A DNA stretch of 64,000 nt from Oscheius sp. JU75 (taxonomy: Eukaryota; Nematoda; Chromadorea; Rhabditida; Rhabditidae): positions 1,550,001-1,614,000 of the forward strand of contig JASJZC010000001.1 in the NCBI GenBank assembly GCA_037178855.1, given 5' to 3'. Position numbers and translations under genes: made by a program. Under the pieces are notes generated by a model. That model worked only from the letters and a program-made list of their open reading frames with translations. It did no database searches and was not told the DNA's origin. Shown here piece after piece: positions 10,053 through 20,999 of this stretch; the stretch's first letter is position 1, and the number at the start of each line of letters is the position of its first letter.

Positions 10053-12829
10053 ATGCCCATTCAAAATTTCTGTCATCAATGTAATCGATATGTTCGTCTT
10101 CGTGACACGGTAAGTGTAGTTTACATTTAACCTCAAAAATTGGGTAGTATTACAACACAAAAAATGGTGGCGATTCGATTTGACGCACTATTAAGTACCG
10201 CACGAAAATAGGATTTTTGTACTTTTTTTTTTCTGCCGTTCTCAGCCGTTTACTAGGGCTATAAGTGTATTTAACATTCAGCGTCTCAAGATTACCCTAG
10301 TATTAATGTAAAAAAGACATGTGTCATTCATGTCACATGTCTTGACAAAATAGCGTATTCACAAAATTTACATCCTACGGAGGATTGAATCCGGGTCGTC
10401 CGGTTCGTAGTAGCGCCTCTTACCAGTACACCAACATGCTCACTAAAACTTTAATGGACTGTAGCTGTAGAGACCGGGCAATCTCTAAATATGATTGCGT
10501 ATTCTTACTCGGCTCGGAAAAACTACTATCAAGGCTTTCAAAAAGATAGACCACGATATGTCACACGCGATCAGTTTAATATTGGAATCTACCGCCTTTT
10601 TATGTTCAATTTTCAGGATCTAATCTGCGCAGACTGTGGTGGTGACTTCATCGAGCAAAGGGAGGTGCCGTTCCCCGAGCTGGATATGTCTATGGAGTCG
10701 GATGCTGGAAGTGATGATAGTAGGTTTTTTTCTGCTCTTTTAACCGCAAAATACGTTATTTTCTCCATGAAAAAAGACTATTTTATCCCCGTCTAAGGTT
10801 TTCTGTTTACAGGAGACGAGCGCGGCATTCTGGAGACACACTTCCTGAACCATCCCCGAATGCCTGCTGTCCCTCCGCAGCAGCCTCCTCTGCCTCAAGG
10901 CAGGGTCGGATTGCCGGGTGGGATAGCGGAATTCTTCAACTTCATGAATCCGCATCCTCCTCCTCCTCCTCCTCCTCGAAGCCAGCAGCAGCCCCACCAC
11001 CATCATCATCTCCCGCCGCACCAGCATGCCAGGATTCAAATCCATGTGGAGCCGAATGATCCGGTAAGGTTTTTTTTTTAACGATAGTAAAATACGCCGT
11101 CGGAGCTCATATTCAACCATCAAATCAACAGACAAAAAAAACCCTCTCAATGAAAATGTCGTCTTCACTCATGAGACCAGACCAGACCGGCTGCATCCGT
11201 TGCGCGCGCATATGTCTCACCGCATCGACAAAATTCTGCCAATTAGAGGATCTGATCTCAAAGTGTCTATCCGCTTATATAGGCATTTTTAAAAAAATTC
11301 ATGCAATAGGGGTACGCACCTATACCCGCAATAGGGCTAAACGTAGCTTCCGCGAACCTTCTTCAAATAGTTGAATAACTACTAAAACTTTTGACAAATC
11401 GACTCCCTTTTCCAGGGCACTGCCGGCGGAGCCAACGCGCAAATGCTCGGCATGCTGCAGGGTCTCGTTCAACGTTTCGCCGGTCCGGCTGGAGGTGCGC
11501 CGAACGTCAATTTCCAGATTCACGTCGGTCCTGACGGGTAATTTTGCTTATTTGTTTTTTTTAGCTCTAAAACCTCGATTTTTAGAAGGAATCTCGGCGG
11601 CGCGACTGTGCAGTTCGGCGACTACGTGATTGGCAACAACATGGATCAGCTGTTGAACGAGCTGATGCAGCAGTTCGGGGACGGTGCGCCACAGCAGGGA
11701 ATCACGGAGGAGCAGCTGAAGCTGCTGCCGATTGTCAAGGTCCAGCAGGAGCATGTGGACAACAAGACCCAGTGTTCTACCTGCTTCGAGGATTACGTTC
11801 TTGGTTCGCTTTATGTTTTATTTGTTTAATATGACAAATTTAGATGAAGAAGTCGCTCAGCTAAAGTGCAGTCACATCTTCCATCCAGACTGCGTGAAGC
11901 CCTGGCTCGCCACTCATAATACCTGTCCTGTCTGCAGGTAAGATACATGTTTTTAATGGAACAAGTAGTGCTATCACCTCTCGGGGCTCAATGACAGTAA
12001 TACACTTTCTTTTTTTCTTTAGATTTCTTTGAACTTTGCCCGGTTCTCTTTTCCCTTTTGTTAGCCTGTAATGACCCTACTCTTTCACTTCTGCTCGCAT
12101 GTTTCCCTTCAGTTGAGCTACCATGACAGGAACTACATTTCTCCTGCGAAGCTATCTTCCAAACTGACCAAATAGTAATTGCTGTCACAAAGTAACTGAC
12201 AAATTGGCAATTAGGGCTTCAGACACACACACAGGTAGTAGAGCATCTTTACTATCTAAAGAGCGATGGTTTCTGTGGAGACGTCTGTTTGTTGTCTGTG
12301 CTCACGTAACAGAAGAGAACCAATGTTTTCTCCAGTAGTTTTGATGTTCGGAAAGTTATTGCCTAAATGGGATGGCAAGTTACGTTTCGGTGTAATCTAG
12401 AACTTTGCTTCTGTCCAAGTGAAGTCACTAGAAGCCTCTTGCTACTATTAAGCGGCGCAGCCGTCACTGAAAACTGAAGGGAAAGGGACGGCTGGTTTGG
12501 AGCTCGATTGCACGTTTTAATCGTTAAGTAGATAGATAAGTTGCGCAGTGGCAGGTGGTGCTAGCGCTAATAAAAGGGTCCCTCCGCAACGCTTGGCGTC
12601 GCAAGTCCCTGCAGGAGCTTGACTCACAGCTCTCCAAGGGCCTCTGCCGTTTATTCGGATGGAAACTTTACCTTTACCTTTCATTTTCAGAAATGTCGTC
12701 GATCCGAAAGACTGGGGAGCTCCCGATGGTGCTTCCGGTGACGACACTCCTACTACTACCCAGGTTCCTCAAAGACGGCCTTCAACATCCTCCAATGTGC
12801 CTGGCTTCGTCGAGGACGAGCTCGACTGA
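10053..12829 (+). CDS. RNF126: RNF126/RNF115-type RING-H2 E3 ubiquitin ligase
   Basis: Seven exons (10053-10109, 10617-10719, 10813-11063, 11416-11537, 11586-11803, 11844-11937, 12691-12829) encode 327 residues; human RNF126 is 311. The N-terminal zinc finger has FCHQCNRYV (Cys7, Cys10) and CADC (Cys23, Cys26), as in the BCA2-type finger that binds ubiquitin and BAG6 clients. A Pro/His-rich linker in exon 3 contains poly-Pro and a run of five His. The RING-H2 starts at Cys241 (CSTCFEDY) and continues with CSHIFHPDC and CPVC. The tail is rich in Ser, Thr and Pro. The family marks mislocalised or endocytosed proteins for degradation. The ATG directly follows 'cgtgttcag'. The orthologue could equally be RNF115; invertebrates usually have one gene. 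Intron 6 (753 bp) contains two repeats. Confidence 0.92.
10150..10290 (+). repeat. Copy of a dispersed ~120-bp repeat in the RNF126-like intron 1
   Basis: Inverted relative to 3600-3740. Shared blocks are 'tttgacgcactatt' and 'gcacgaaaatagga', plus the 'ttatagcccta'-like block. Sequence identity looks moder­ate by eye. Confidence 0.5.
10370..10500 (-). repeat. tRNA-like SINE in the RNF126-like intron 1
   Basis: Minus-orientation copy: 'gattgaatccgggtcgtccg' (B-box side) and 'gtagcgcctcttaccagtac' (A-box side). Confidence 0.65.
11978..12180 (-). repeat. Reverse-oriented copy of the body of the double-hairpin repeat family
   Basis: Reading the minus strand gives the order seen at 31640-31800: 'gtcagtttggaagatagctt', then 'tgtcatggtagctca', then 'gaaccgggcaaa'. 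The hairpin core is missing here. It lies in the last RNF126-like intron. Confidence 0.55.
12240..12500 (+). repeat. Repeat copy (GGCGCAGCCGYC family)
   Basis: Parallel to 14270-14500: both carry 'gaactttgctt', then 'ggcgcagccg', 'aaaactgaagg' and 'acggctgg' in the same order. The downstream piece 12540-12570 (gttgcgcagtggcagg) resembles a tRNA A box. Confidence 0.5.
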
Positions 12830-12973
12830 TTTTCCAACTGTTTCTCTCGTTCCCATCGTCATTGTGTGTATGTCTATCCATGCGTCGGGTATATTTCCTA
12901 GTTCATGTCTACCATCAACAAAAAACTACGTTCCCGCTGATAAATTACGTCTCTCTGTAGCCAGTGAAATGTG

Positions 12974-13053
12974 TTTATTAACCGAAAGAGAGAATACACA
13001 GAAGAAATAGCGGGACCCAGGGAAATACAGTAAAGAGGGGCGATCACAATAAA
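12974..13053. terminator. Overlapping convergent poly(A) signals
   Basis: AATAAA on the minus strand (12974-12979) serves SEC11, whose stop is at 13081. AATAAA on the plus strand (13048-13053) serves the RNF126-like gene, whose stop ends at 12829. The two 3' UTRs must therefore overlap by about 100 bases. Confidence 0.6.
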
Positions 13054-13080
13054 TAGAAAGGTTGGGGGGAAAAGTGGAGT

Positions 13081-15011
13081 CTATTTTTCTCGGTGGAGAA
13101 GGACGAAGGCAGCCAGAGTGGCCAAGACGAAATACTTGAGCTTTGGGTAATCATTCATCAGAATTGTGACCTGGAAATGGGATTTTTAAGTGTAAATTAA
13201 GCTTTTGGGCACTTCTTGTATTTTTTGTATAAGGTGCAGTCGATTAGCCTAAACTACGGATCCAAAAGAGCCGGGTTCACTCCCCGGGCTTGTCAAATCT
13301 CTTGGTCTTGCATAAAAACACCTTCACAAAGAGAACTAGACGAAACCTACCATTCCCACATAGGGCAGAATGCCCTTGGTTCTTCCCACCACATCGGTGC
13401 GTGTCAGCCACATCTGTCCGGGCGCGTAGAGTCCACGATCGTCAACCTGATTGTTGTCTCCTTTGGTCAAGAACTTGGTCTTCATGTTCGTCTTCTCGTG
13501 GACTTTGATCACCCGATGCACAATCGGAATGTCGCGACCGTCAATCTTGAACACGGTCACGTCGCCAGCACGAATCGGGTCGCTGTAGTCGTTGGTCAGG
13601 AGGAGCAGATCACCGCGATAGAAGGCCGGCTCCATGGATCCTGAAAAAACGATCTTATTTTTGGGGTGGTAAATGTAGGCTGTAACTTGTAGCAACTGGA
13701 TCTTAGGAATAGCGAGAAAAACGCAGATATGCCGCAACGTCAACTGATCTTTGCCACGGCATGGATGGACAGACAGGGGGTCGCGCAGAAAAAAAAATCA
13801 ACAGTGGGACCTTTATGTACAGCCCAAAAGTTTTGGAAATACTCAAGGAATCGCGTAAATCGCAACAAAAACAAAAGGGGGACCTTTTGTGGTAAGATAA
13901 GAGGTCGCGCAAAAGTTTTTGAAAGCAGAGATCCAGTTAACCCCTGATCCGCCCATTCCCAAACCAAAACTTCTCAGTTATCGTACCTTCAGGGCAAAAG
14001 GACTTGTAAAAAAAGTAGATATCTTTTCGAATCATTCAGAGTAATTTTACTTTAAAAGTGCCCCGATTTTTCATAAAACAATGTTTCATGAAAAAGCAGC
14101 CTATACGGAAGATAAAATCTTTAAGCGACTCGAGTCGGTTCCAGGACTCGACTTGTTTTGAGATTTTCGAGTCGAATTCCAAGTATACATGTAACTCTGT
14201 CAGCTTTTTACTTCGGGATCCTTTTCCAGGTCCCCTTCTTCTCAATATCGCTTGTTCGAACGCCACAATCTTACTGCATCTCTACTATCTAACGCGCGAT
14301 GACTTCTATGAAGGACTCTGTTTGGATGTTTGTTTGTCTGAGGCAACGAAAAAGAAGCGAGCCATTTATGTTGTCCAGAACTTTTCTCTAGAACTTTGCT
14401 TTTGTCTGAATGGTCACTGGGAGTTTTTTTGTTACTACGAAGTGGCGCAGCCGCCAATAAAAACTGAAGGCAAAGCCGTCGGAGACGGCTGGTATTACTA
14501 CTAAACTGCTGTTTCTGGTCTTTTGTGGTAAACTTTCGCGCATAAGACAGCATTTTTGAGTCTTCAATTTACTGTTTTACGTAGGGAAAATTGGCAAAAA
14601 AAAGAAATGCTTGCAAATAATCGCGAAGCATTGGACGGAAAGTCTTACTATATTGTATAGCCTCATACACGGAATGGCCTCTTAACATACCAGAAAGAAC
14701 GACGACAACGGGGCTCTCGGATCCCGTGACGACCATCAGCCCCTTCCAGATCATCAGGGCCGACGAGACGACCATTCCGAAGTTGAGCGCCTAAAAGCCA
14801 TGGATTTAAATGGGATACTTTGGTTGGTGCGCAACACTGGGTTTTTCGGAAACCCCTGGTCCCAGCAGTAAAACAAAGTATCAGTTATAAAATAATAAGC
14901 AATGCTCATTATAAAAAAAATTAGCAGAAAAGCACGGCCTACCTGATAGATCATCTGCCTAGCATTCATGCGACGCACTTCGTCGAACATGGCCCATTTT
15001 GTCCAAGACAT
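13081..15011 (-). CDS. SEC11A: SEC11, catalytic subunit of the signal peptidase complex
   Basis: Four exons (14943-15011, 14691-14790, 13351-13640, 13081-13170) give 182 residues against 179 in human SEC11A. The protein starts [16 protein letters not shown] and has one membrane segment around residues 25-45. The nucleophile Ser58 lies in SGSMEPAF, His98 in PIVHRV, and KGDNN and DDRGLY complete the S26B signature with a Ser-His-Asp set. It is an endoplasmic-reticulum protein that cleaves signal peptides. Every exon phase fits. The ATG follows 'tttttgcagaaaa'. It lies about 215 bp downstream of POLR2G on the same strand with no AATAAA in between, a possible operon pair. Intron 2 is 1,050 bp and holds two repeats. 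Confidence 0.96.
13735..13950 (+). repeat. Dispersed ~200-bp repeat (GCCACGGCATGGAT family), copy 1
   Basis: Shares the order 'gccacggcatggat', 'acagggg', 'cgcgca', 'gacctttt' and 'gatccagttaac'-like blocks with 22545-22720. A reverse piece is at 15715-15800. It lies in SEC11 intron 2. Confidence 0.5.
14270..14505 (+). repeat. Repeat copy (GGCGCAGCCGCC family)
   Basis: See 12240-12500. This copy includes 'gatgacttctatgaaggac', 'agaactttgcttttgtct', 'ggcgcagccgcc' and 'gccgtcggagacggctgg', the last able to form a short hairpin. Confidence 0.5.
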
Positions 15012-15226
15012 TTTTCTGCAAAAACCAGTATTTTAGAGACATGGTATAAACAATAGTAAAAGGTACACTTCTAAGACAAAACTTAGTATTTTGGACATAA
15101 AAAAACGCAAAACCGAATGTCTTATTGAGATCGAAACAAGTATATAATAACAACGGGAATTAGACCGTAACATTTGGAGGGGACAATAAGTATGAAACGG
15201 GTGGGAAGTGGGGGGAAAGTTGTTGA

Positions 15227-16604
15227 TTATTCGGCTGTGCATAGACCCAGGAAATCGTCCATGAGGGTTCCGATGGCAAAGATGTCGTTCGCGTCGACGC
15301 GCGTTCCGATGAGTTTTACCTGGAACATGAGATGCTACAGGATGAATTCGAACTGCCATATTCACCGTATTTTGCAGAATAAAGGCCCTCAAACACGCCT
15401 CAGTTTGCCCGATTTTTTTTTAGTAATTTCTTTTGACTATCAAAGCAGGGCAATAGCATGCCAGGAAAAGAGGCGTCAGTTGTAATAAACTATTAGGACA
15501 ACTTTCACCGTTATTAGAGGTACTTCACATTCGGAACGAGACTTTTGGTGCTCTGTAGCTGGCCCACGGTTACGAAAGCTGGTGTAAGAGAAGAGCTGTT
15601 TTGGCTTTCGCTGACAAGGAAGATGCGTAGGTTAGTAGCATTAGAGGAAGCCTCCTTTTCTTATTGTTAAAGCGTCATTTTGACACTCGATCCACAAGCT
15701 TTGTAAGACATGCTGGATGAGCAGTAGGGAACAGTAGGGGTCAACTGAATCTCTGCAAGACAAAACTTTTGCGCGACCCTTGTAAAACACTTGGACAGCT
15801 GTAAAGGTTCAGATTGCAATTGGTCGTCTTATGGGAATGTTAAAGGCAACACATCGCAGATTCGAGAGTTCACAGGCTCTAAGCTCTCCCGAGTCAGTTC
15901 TTCCTGTTAGTTCTGCACGACGAGGAAGCCAAGGTTTACTGATTATCGTAAAGCAGATTCCTGAGAAAACCAAACTGTATTGGAAAACTGGTGCAGGACG
16001 CTGAGACATCCAAAGCGGCTTGAGGGAGCCACGTGCTCATTCCGGTGCCCCTACCATCATTTTGTCACTACTTTGACCTCGAACTCACTCTAATCTCGTC
16101 GTCCTGTTTAATGATCACTGTCTCGTCGTTCGTCTTATAACAGGGCGGATTGGAATTGGGGTCAAAATCCATGTCCGGCGGAATACAATGTCTCGAGATG
16201 AAGCAGGACAGCGGGCCGACGTCGCAGAAGATTCCTACCTTGTTTACCTGGCATTTGCATACAATTTTTCATGGAAGAGAAGCTGGAAAACCTGGTTAAC
16301 AACAGCGTCGACGACCTGTCCCTTGAAAGGTCTGAAGACGATAGCCTTGTACTTGACGGGATATATGACGAAGCCCCGTCCGGGCTGGATTATTCCGTGT
16401 CCGATTGTGTCGATCGTCGTCACGGCGATCACGAAGCCATATTTGCCGGTGCAGGTTCCTTCCACCTTGGATTTTTCTGTCAAAAAATTAACAAAATAGC
16501 CCCACTTCATTGAATAGTTTCGCCTTGATCGTCTCATTTAGATTCGGGCCGAAGTATTTGGGATGGAGACAGACTTCGTGATCGAGGGAGAGATGAAAAA
16601 ACAT
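15227..16604 (-). CDS. POLR2G: RPB7, RNA polymerase II subunit G
   Basis: Four exons (16506-16604, 16292-16465, 16089-16247, 15227-15319), all phase 0, encode 174 residues against 172 in human. The N-terminal RNP-like domain contains [10 protein letters not shown]. The tip and OB-fold part contains [35 protein letters not shown] and [20 protein letters not shown]. The C-terminus is [23 protein letters not shown]7 pairs with RPB4 as the Pol II stalk, which contacts nascent RNA and initiation factors. The ATG lies directly after 'atatttcag' read on the minus strand (plus strand 16602-16612). Intron 3 (769 bp) carries repeat fragments. RPB4 itself is encoded 24 kb away in this window. Confidence 0.97.
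15715..15800 (-). repeat. Dispersed ~200-bp repeat, reverse fragment
   Basis: 'ggggtcaactgaatctctgc' and 'aaaacttttgcgcgaccctt' are the reverse complement of the 3' part of 13735-13950. It lies in POLR2G intron 3, which otherwise shows nothing assignable. Confidence 0.45.
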
Positions 16605-17600
16605 CTGAAATAGCTCGAAGTTAGAACATTATTAAGGGAAAGGGGAGAAAATGTGAGAGAACGTGAATGTGTATATGCTGAGCTGTTCATATTCTTCAAG
16701 GACTGATAGTCATGCCCGTGGGGCGGGTTTACGGCCATTTTCTGAAAAGAACACATGATATTTTACAGGATTTTCACTAATAGATCGGCTGAAAGTGAAG
16801 TAACTTGGAAAGTGAGAAAAGTAGCAGAAAACCTCGAGGGAGCGTGGACAAAAGCCTATATTCTGCTCCCAGAGAAAGAAACTATGAAACTATGCCTTTT
16901 ACTTTAACTCCGGCCTTCTTTCACTGCCAAGAAGCTTAACAATGAGCTGGCAATCATTGAACAACCAATGGGAAAATGTTATGAGAAAAAACTGGAGAAA
17001 ATCAGGGAAACAAATGTGATCGGGTCTAAAGTTCGGTTATTTGCGAATTACTAAGTTTCTACAAATTCTCTTCCACCCTTTACATGCTTGACGTATCAAG
17101 GAATAGAATGGGCTCGTTTATCAAGAAAAAACATACGAAAGGAGAAAGAGCTGAAGAATACGGCGTTTTGGAAAGATAATATAGGCTTTTTTGGTTTTTT
17201 TTCGCATCAAATTCGACCTTCTAGCTGGTTAGCACTCAAGAGGAACGGAGAGAAGTCTACATCTATGAACAGGTGAGCACAATATTGATTTAGAAAGACA
17301 AAATGAAATAGAAACGTTACTCATAGACTTAAAATTGAATTATTTGAAGAAAAGAAAAAGTGTTCGCAATTACGTACCAGCCCGTATTTTCCTGCCCACG
17401 CCGGTTTTTCTCATTTGTTTTCTTGTCGTTTCCTTACCTCCTTATAACCCTGTCGCTTTGTCTTCACATACTCTATCCAGGCCTCAAATACATGTTTGTC
17501 AAAATTTCTACGTCGATCCACAGTTCTCCTAGCAAGTAAATGCATGATCTTGACATATTCTAGCCTGTCAGTTTTTTTTTAAAGGAACGGTGGCATTGCG
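16605..17600. other. Spacer upstream of POLR2G, no supported gene
   Basis: Only short, low-complexity, AT-rich open frames are seen. None has flanking splice sites with family similarity. Confidence 0.4.
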
Positions 17601-17604
17601 GATG

Positions 17605-18400
17605 TTTAGCACGGCGTGTTACGCCCATGCAAAAAGCGTCGCCACTTTTTCTCGCGCCAATTTCCTATTTCGAGGGCGGGAATTCAAAATTAGATCTCTT
17701 TAATTTCGTCAGCCACATACTTTCCACCTATTATTCTTTTTCCTTTTTCAAAATTTTACGCTAGATGTGAATAGTTCTGTCTGACAGGAGGCGTGATAAA
17801 TTTGGAAGCTATCTCCGTCCACAAACTGACGCCTTCGCCTTTTATAAGGCGTGATGAGAGTGTCAACTGAAACTAATGAGCGACAGGTGGAGACGCTGTT
17901 GAGAAAAACGGTTTTTAAACTTGTTATTAGCTCTAGGTTTTTCTAATGATCAGATTTCTGCACAGAATTCTTCAAAAATAAAGTAAAAAGTAAGAAACTG
18001 GAGCTCAATGAGTGGGAAATCCGCGCAAGCGCGCGCTTTTTAGACTAATCTAGGTACGGTATTCTGTGCCAAAACCGATTTGAACCAGGTTTTTTGTAGG
18101 ATACTGTACTTAAGAAAACGAGCGGCGTTTGCGCCCGGTTTGAAAAAGTGGCGACGCGCGTAACACGCCGTGTTAGGTGTCCTCGGGCACGACTTTTGTA
18201 GTTGGGTCCCGCGACGAGCTTCCTTGAAACACAATCTTTCGTATTTTTCTATGCTTTACACATATTTTCAAGACTTTTAAGTGTGTTTAATCGACTCGGC
18301 AACCAAAACTAACCCAGAAACATCTGAAAAATGCAAAAGATTGATTTTCAGGGAATTCCATCGCGGGACCCAATTACAAAAGTCGTGCCCGGGCATACCC
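17605..18400. repeat. Nested inverted repeats (fold-back element)
   Basis: An outer pair of arms, 17610-17660 and 18138-18175, shares 'cacgccgtgtta' and 'aaaaagtggcgacg' in inverted orientation. A second pair, 18175-18222 and 18349-18396, shares an inverted block around 'cgcgggacccaattacaaaa' (one or two differences). A TTAATCGACTCGGC repeat piece lies inside the second pair. The layout suggests a decayed DNA transposon or MITE cluster. Confidence 0.5.
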
Positions 18401-18617
18401 ATACACCCGCAATGTTACCATCCCTTTAATGTCCTACGCAAATTTAAAGTCAGGTCTATTGCCACCAATAGTTTTCATATCGGAAAACAAACTTCAGGAA
18501 GTGAAAACTCATTCACGGATTCCATTTTTTGCGGCTTCCATTTACTTAATGCTCGCAGCTTTTTGCCCGTCTTGTTTCTAATCTCACGCTCAGGTTCGAT
18601 TTTTTTTGTTTTTAGGA

Positions 18618-18885
18618 ATGCCGTCCTGGAACCCCTTCTACTACGCAGCCGCTGGCGTTGGAATCGTCATGACCTCATAATTTGGCATCTCATTGACATT
18701 CCATTGGAGCAATGCGATCCAGATTTCTTGTTTTTCAATCAGTTTCCATTTTAGGTGTCACTCCCTACATGGTCTCGTCCGGCCAGTCCATCGGGGCCAC
18801 AGAAGCCACAGCTACCCTGACAGGAACCGCCGCTGCCGCAGCCGGCTACGTCTACTCCATGGAGGAGGGCGAGGGAAGTCTGTGA
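18618..18885 (+). pseudogene. Defective ISG12/IFI27-like gene
   Basis: The start (MPSWNPFYYAAAGVG) parallels the start of the intact gene at 19510 (MPPWTTLIGAGVTVG). The second exon, 18755-18885, reads GVTPYMVSSGQSIGATE then a Thr/Ala-rich helix and ends at TGA; it matches exon 2 of the neighbour (GSTPYWVSILQSIGAT) in the same phase. The middle Gly/Ala-rich membrane segment is absent: exon 1 runs into TAA at 18678-18680 and there is no good donor in the phase needed. I read this as a decayed duplicate, though a short functional form with an unusual donor cannot be excluded. Confidence 0.55.
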
Positions 18886-19509
18886 TTCAGCCAGTCTGTG
18901 ATTCATGTCAATTAGAGAAGGGAAACGGGTAACCTAAAGTAGCTTCTCAACGACATAAATAAGGCAGAAAAAATTTCAGGACTCTCCGAGACGACAAAAT
19001 TCCTCCAGGAGCCAGCGAGGTGGAACGACAGCATCAAGAATGCACCGAAACTGGAATTTGAAACTGAAATCTGGAAGATTTTACACTCGTCCAGAAAACC
19101 TGCCCCAAAGTTTGAAGTATACAAGAGAAAGAGAGAGAGAGTTGCTGGCAAAGAGAAAATGCAACAAATTCGAGCCAGTCTATACCTGAAGACTGCTTAT
19201 TCGACGCGAAACGCGGTGAGTTGGCCATACAGAATCATACAAGCGATACGTAAGTGGATACGGCAAACTTTTTAAAAATCCTCATAGACTACTCAAAAAG
19301 ACAAACAGCAAAGTATCTACTACTACCCCACCAGATGAGCGTTTTTTGTATCACTTCCGAGCGCGTGATTCACTGCTTCCGCCCGACGAACTTGTCTTAT
19401 CTACTGAGCTGTTATTTTCTTGATTAGCCTTCTACATTGATCGCTCGAGACACGAGTCTCCTTCCAGTTTCTTTCGCTCCAAAAAAGAAATAGATTAGTT
19501 TCTCAGAAA

Positions 19510-19832
19510 ATGCCACCTTGGACCACGCTCATAGGTGCTGGAGTTACTGTTGGCCTTGCCTCAACTGTGGCTATTCCTGCCGTCGCGGGCGCTCTAGGTT
19601 TTGGTGCAAAGGGTATTGCAGCCGGCTCAACAGCTGCTTCGTGGATGGCCAGTGGAGCTGGTGAGTTTATCATAGAAGTGCAACATTCCTCTTCCTAGGA
19701 TCTACTCCATACTGGGTATCCATTCTCCAGTCTATCGGAGCCACTGGCGCTATCTCAAACACCACAGCCGCTGTAACTGGAGCAGCTACATCAACTGCTG
19801 CATACCTCTACGGCAAGATCAAAGGAAAATAA
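19510..19832 (+). CDS. ISG12/IFI27-like small hydrophobic protein
   Basis: Two exons (19510-19660 and 19699-19832) encode 94 residues. The protein is almost entirely Gly/Ala/Ser/Thr-rich helix: GAGVTVGLASTVAIPAVAG, then LGFGAKGIAAGSTAASWMAS, then LQSIGATGAISNTTAAVTG, ending YGKIKGK. The LGFGAKGIAAGS and LQSIGA motifs are the signature of the Ifi-6-16 family (human IFI6, IFI27/ISG12), which localises to mitochondria or the nuclear envelope and affects apoptosis and antiviral responses in vertebrates. The role in invertebrates is little known. The ATG follows 'gtttctcagaaa'. It lies 0.6 kb downstream of the defective copy, a tandem pair. Its AATAAA (19868-19873) is close to the RPS3A stop on the other strand. 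Confidence 0.85.
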
Positions 19833-19924
19833 ACTCTAACGTGAAAATGAAGCCCCTTGCATACAAAAATAAACAATGAAAATAACAAAGATTTATCGCA
19901 ACGCGACAAGAATAACAAACAATT

Positions 19925-20774
19925 CTAAACCTCGGTCTGAACAGGCGGCTCGAAGTCGTCAGGTCTGTCGATTGTTTCTCCGCCAACGACGGCAGAGTCT
20001 CCATGGAGGTCCATCAATCGGCCAATATCGAAACGGGGCTTCTTGACGATCTTCACCTTGCGAATGTACACGTCTTGAAGAGGGTAGAGAGTCTGGCACT
20101 TCTTCTCGATGTCTTTTCCAATGGAGTCAGGGATCAGCTTGGTGCAGAGTGATTTCAAATCACATCCAGAGACCTGAATTTGGTGGTAACACGGAAATCG
20201 ATTAGAAAATCCACCTCATTCTGAATGATCTCGACCATTTTGGCACGAATGGCGCGGACTTTGGAGGCCTTGGTGTAGCAGGTCTTCTTGATCTGGCTGG
20301 GGCTCTTGCGGGTGAAACCAATGCAGAAAATGCGGAGGAGGTAACCGTCAGTAGTCTTGACAGCGGCATTGGCCTCAATGAGGGTCTGAAACCGAACGGT
20401 AAGCCAAATAAGACGACAAAACTAACGTGCCACTTCTTCACAATTGAGCAGAGCTTGTCCTTGGTCATAGACATAGCGTGGAAGTTGGTGAGCACGTTCT
20501 TTCCCTGGACATCTTCGGCAATGAGCTTGAACTTCCTGAAGTCCGCCTCCGAGTCGTTGAGATCTCCGAGAGAGACCTCGAAGACGCGTCCCTTTAGTCC
20601 TTCCGAGGCGATCTTCGTTCCCTGGGTCCTGTTGATGAGGGTCTTGCCGACTTGGCGCTTGGTGAAGATGGAGGGAGCCTTGATATCGTACCATTCCTTG
20701 CGGGAGAAGGGATCAATGGCCTTCTTCTTTCCTCCCTTCTTGCCCATTTTATTGTTGTTCTTTCCGACCGCCAT
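19925..20774 (-). CDS. RPS3A: Ribosomal protein eS1 (RPS3A)
   Basis: Three exons (20427-20774, 20215-20385, 19925-20173) encode 255 residues; human RPS3A is 264. Recognisable parts are the basic start [55 protein letters not shown], the [18 protein letters not shown] stretch, [27 protein letters not shown] and the C-terminal [15 protein letters not shown]. It is a 40S platform protein near the mRNA exit. All splice phases fit. A 5' acceptor (cgttttcag) lies 20 bases before the ATG, consistent with trans-splicing. It converges on the ISG12-like gene; only about 90 bp separate the stop codons. Confidence 0.97.
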
Positions 20775-20999
20775 GATTGCGGTGTGATTTAGCCCTGAAA
20801 ACGAATTTGTAGAATTAATTAAGCGTGAGAAGGTAGAGAAATAGTACAAACAAATCTGACGAATTCGAAATGAAAGTTTTGAGTAAGATGTTCTAGAGAC
20901 TTCGGAAACTGCTGCGATCAGCCTTTTGTTCAATGTTGGCAGCAATAAAACAGATGTTGATGGAAAAGACGGAAAAGGGCAGAAAAAGTGATACAAGTG

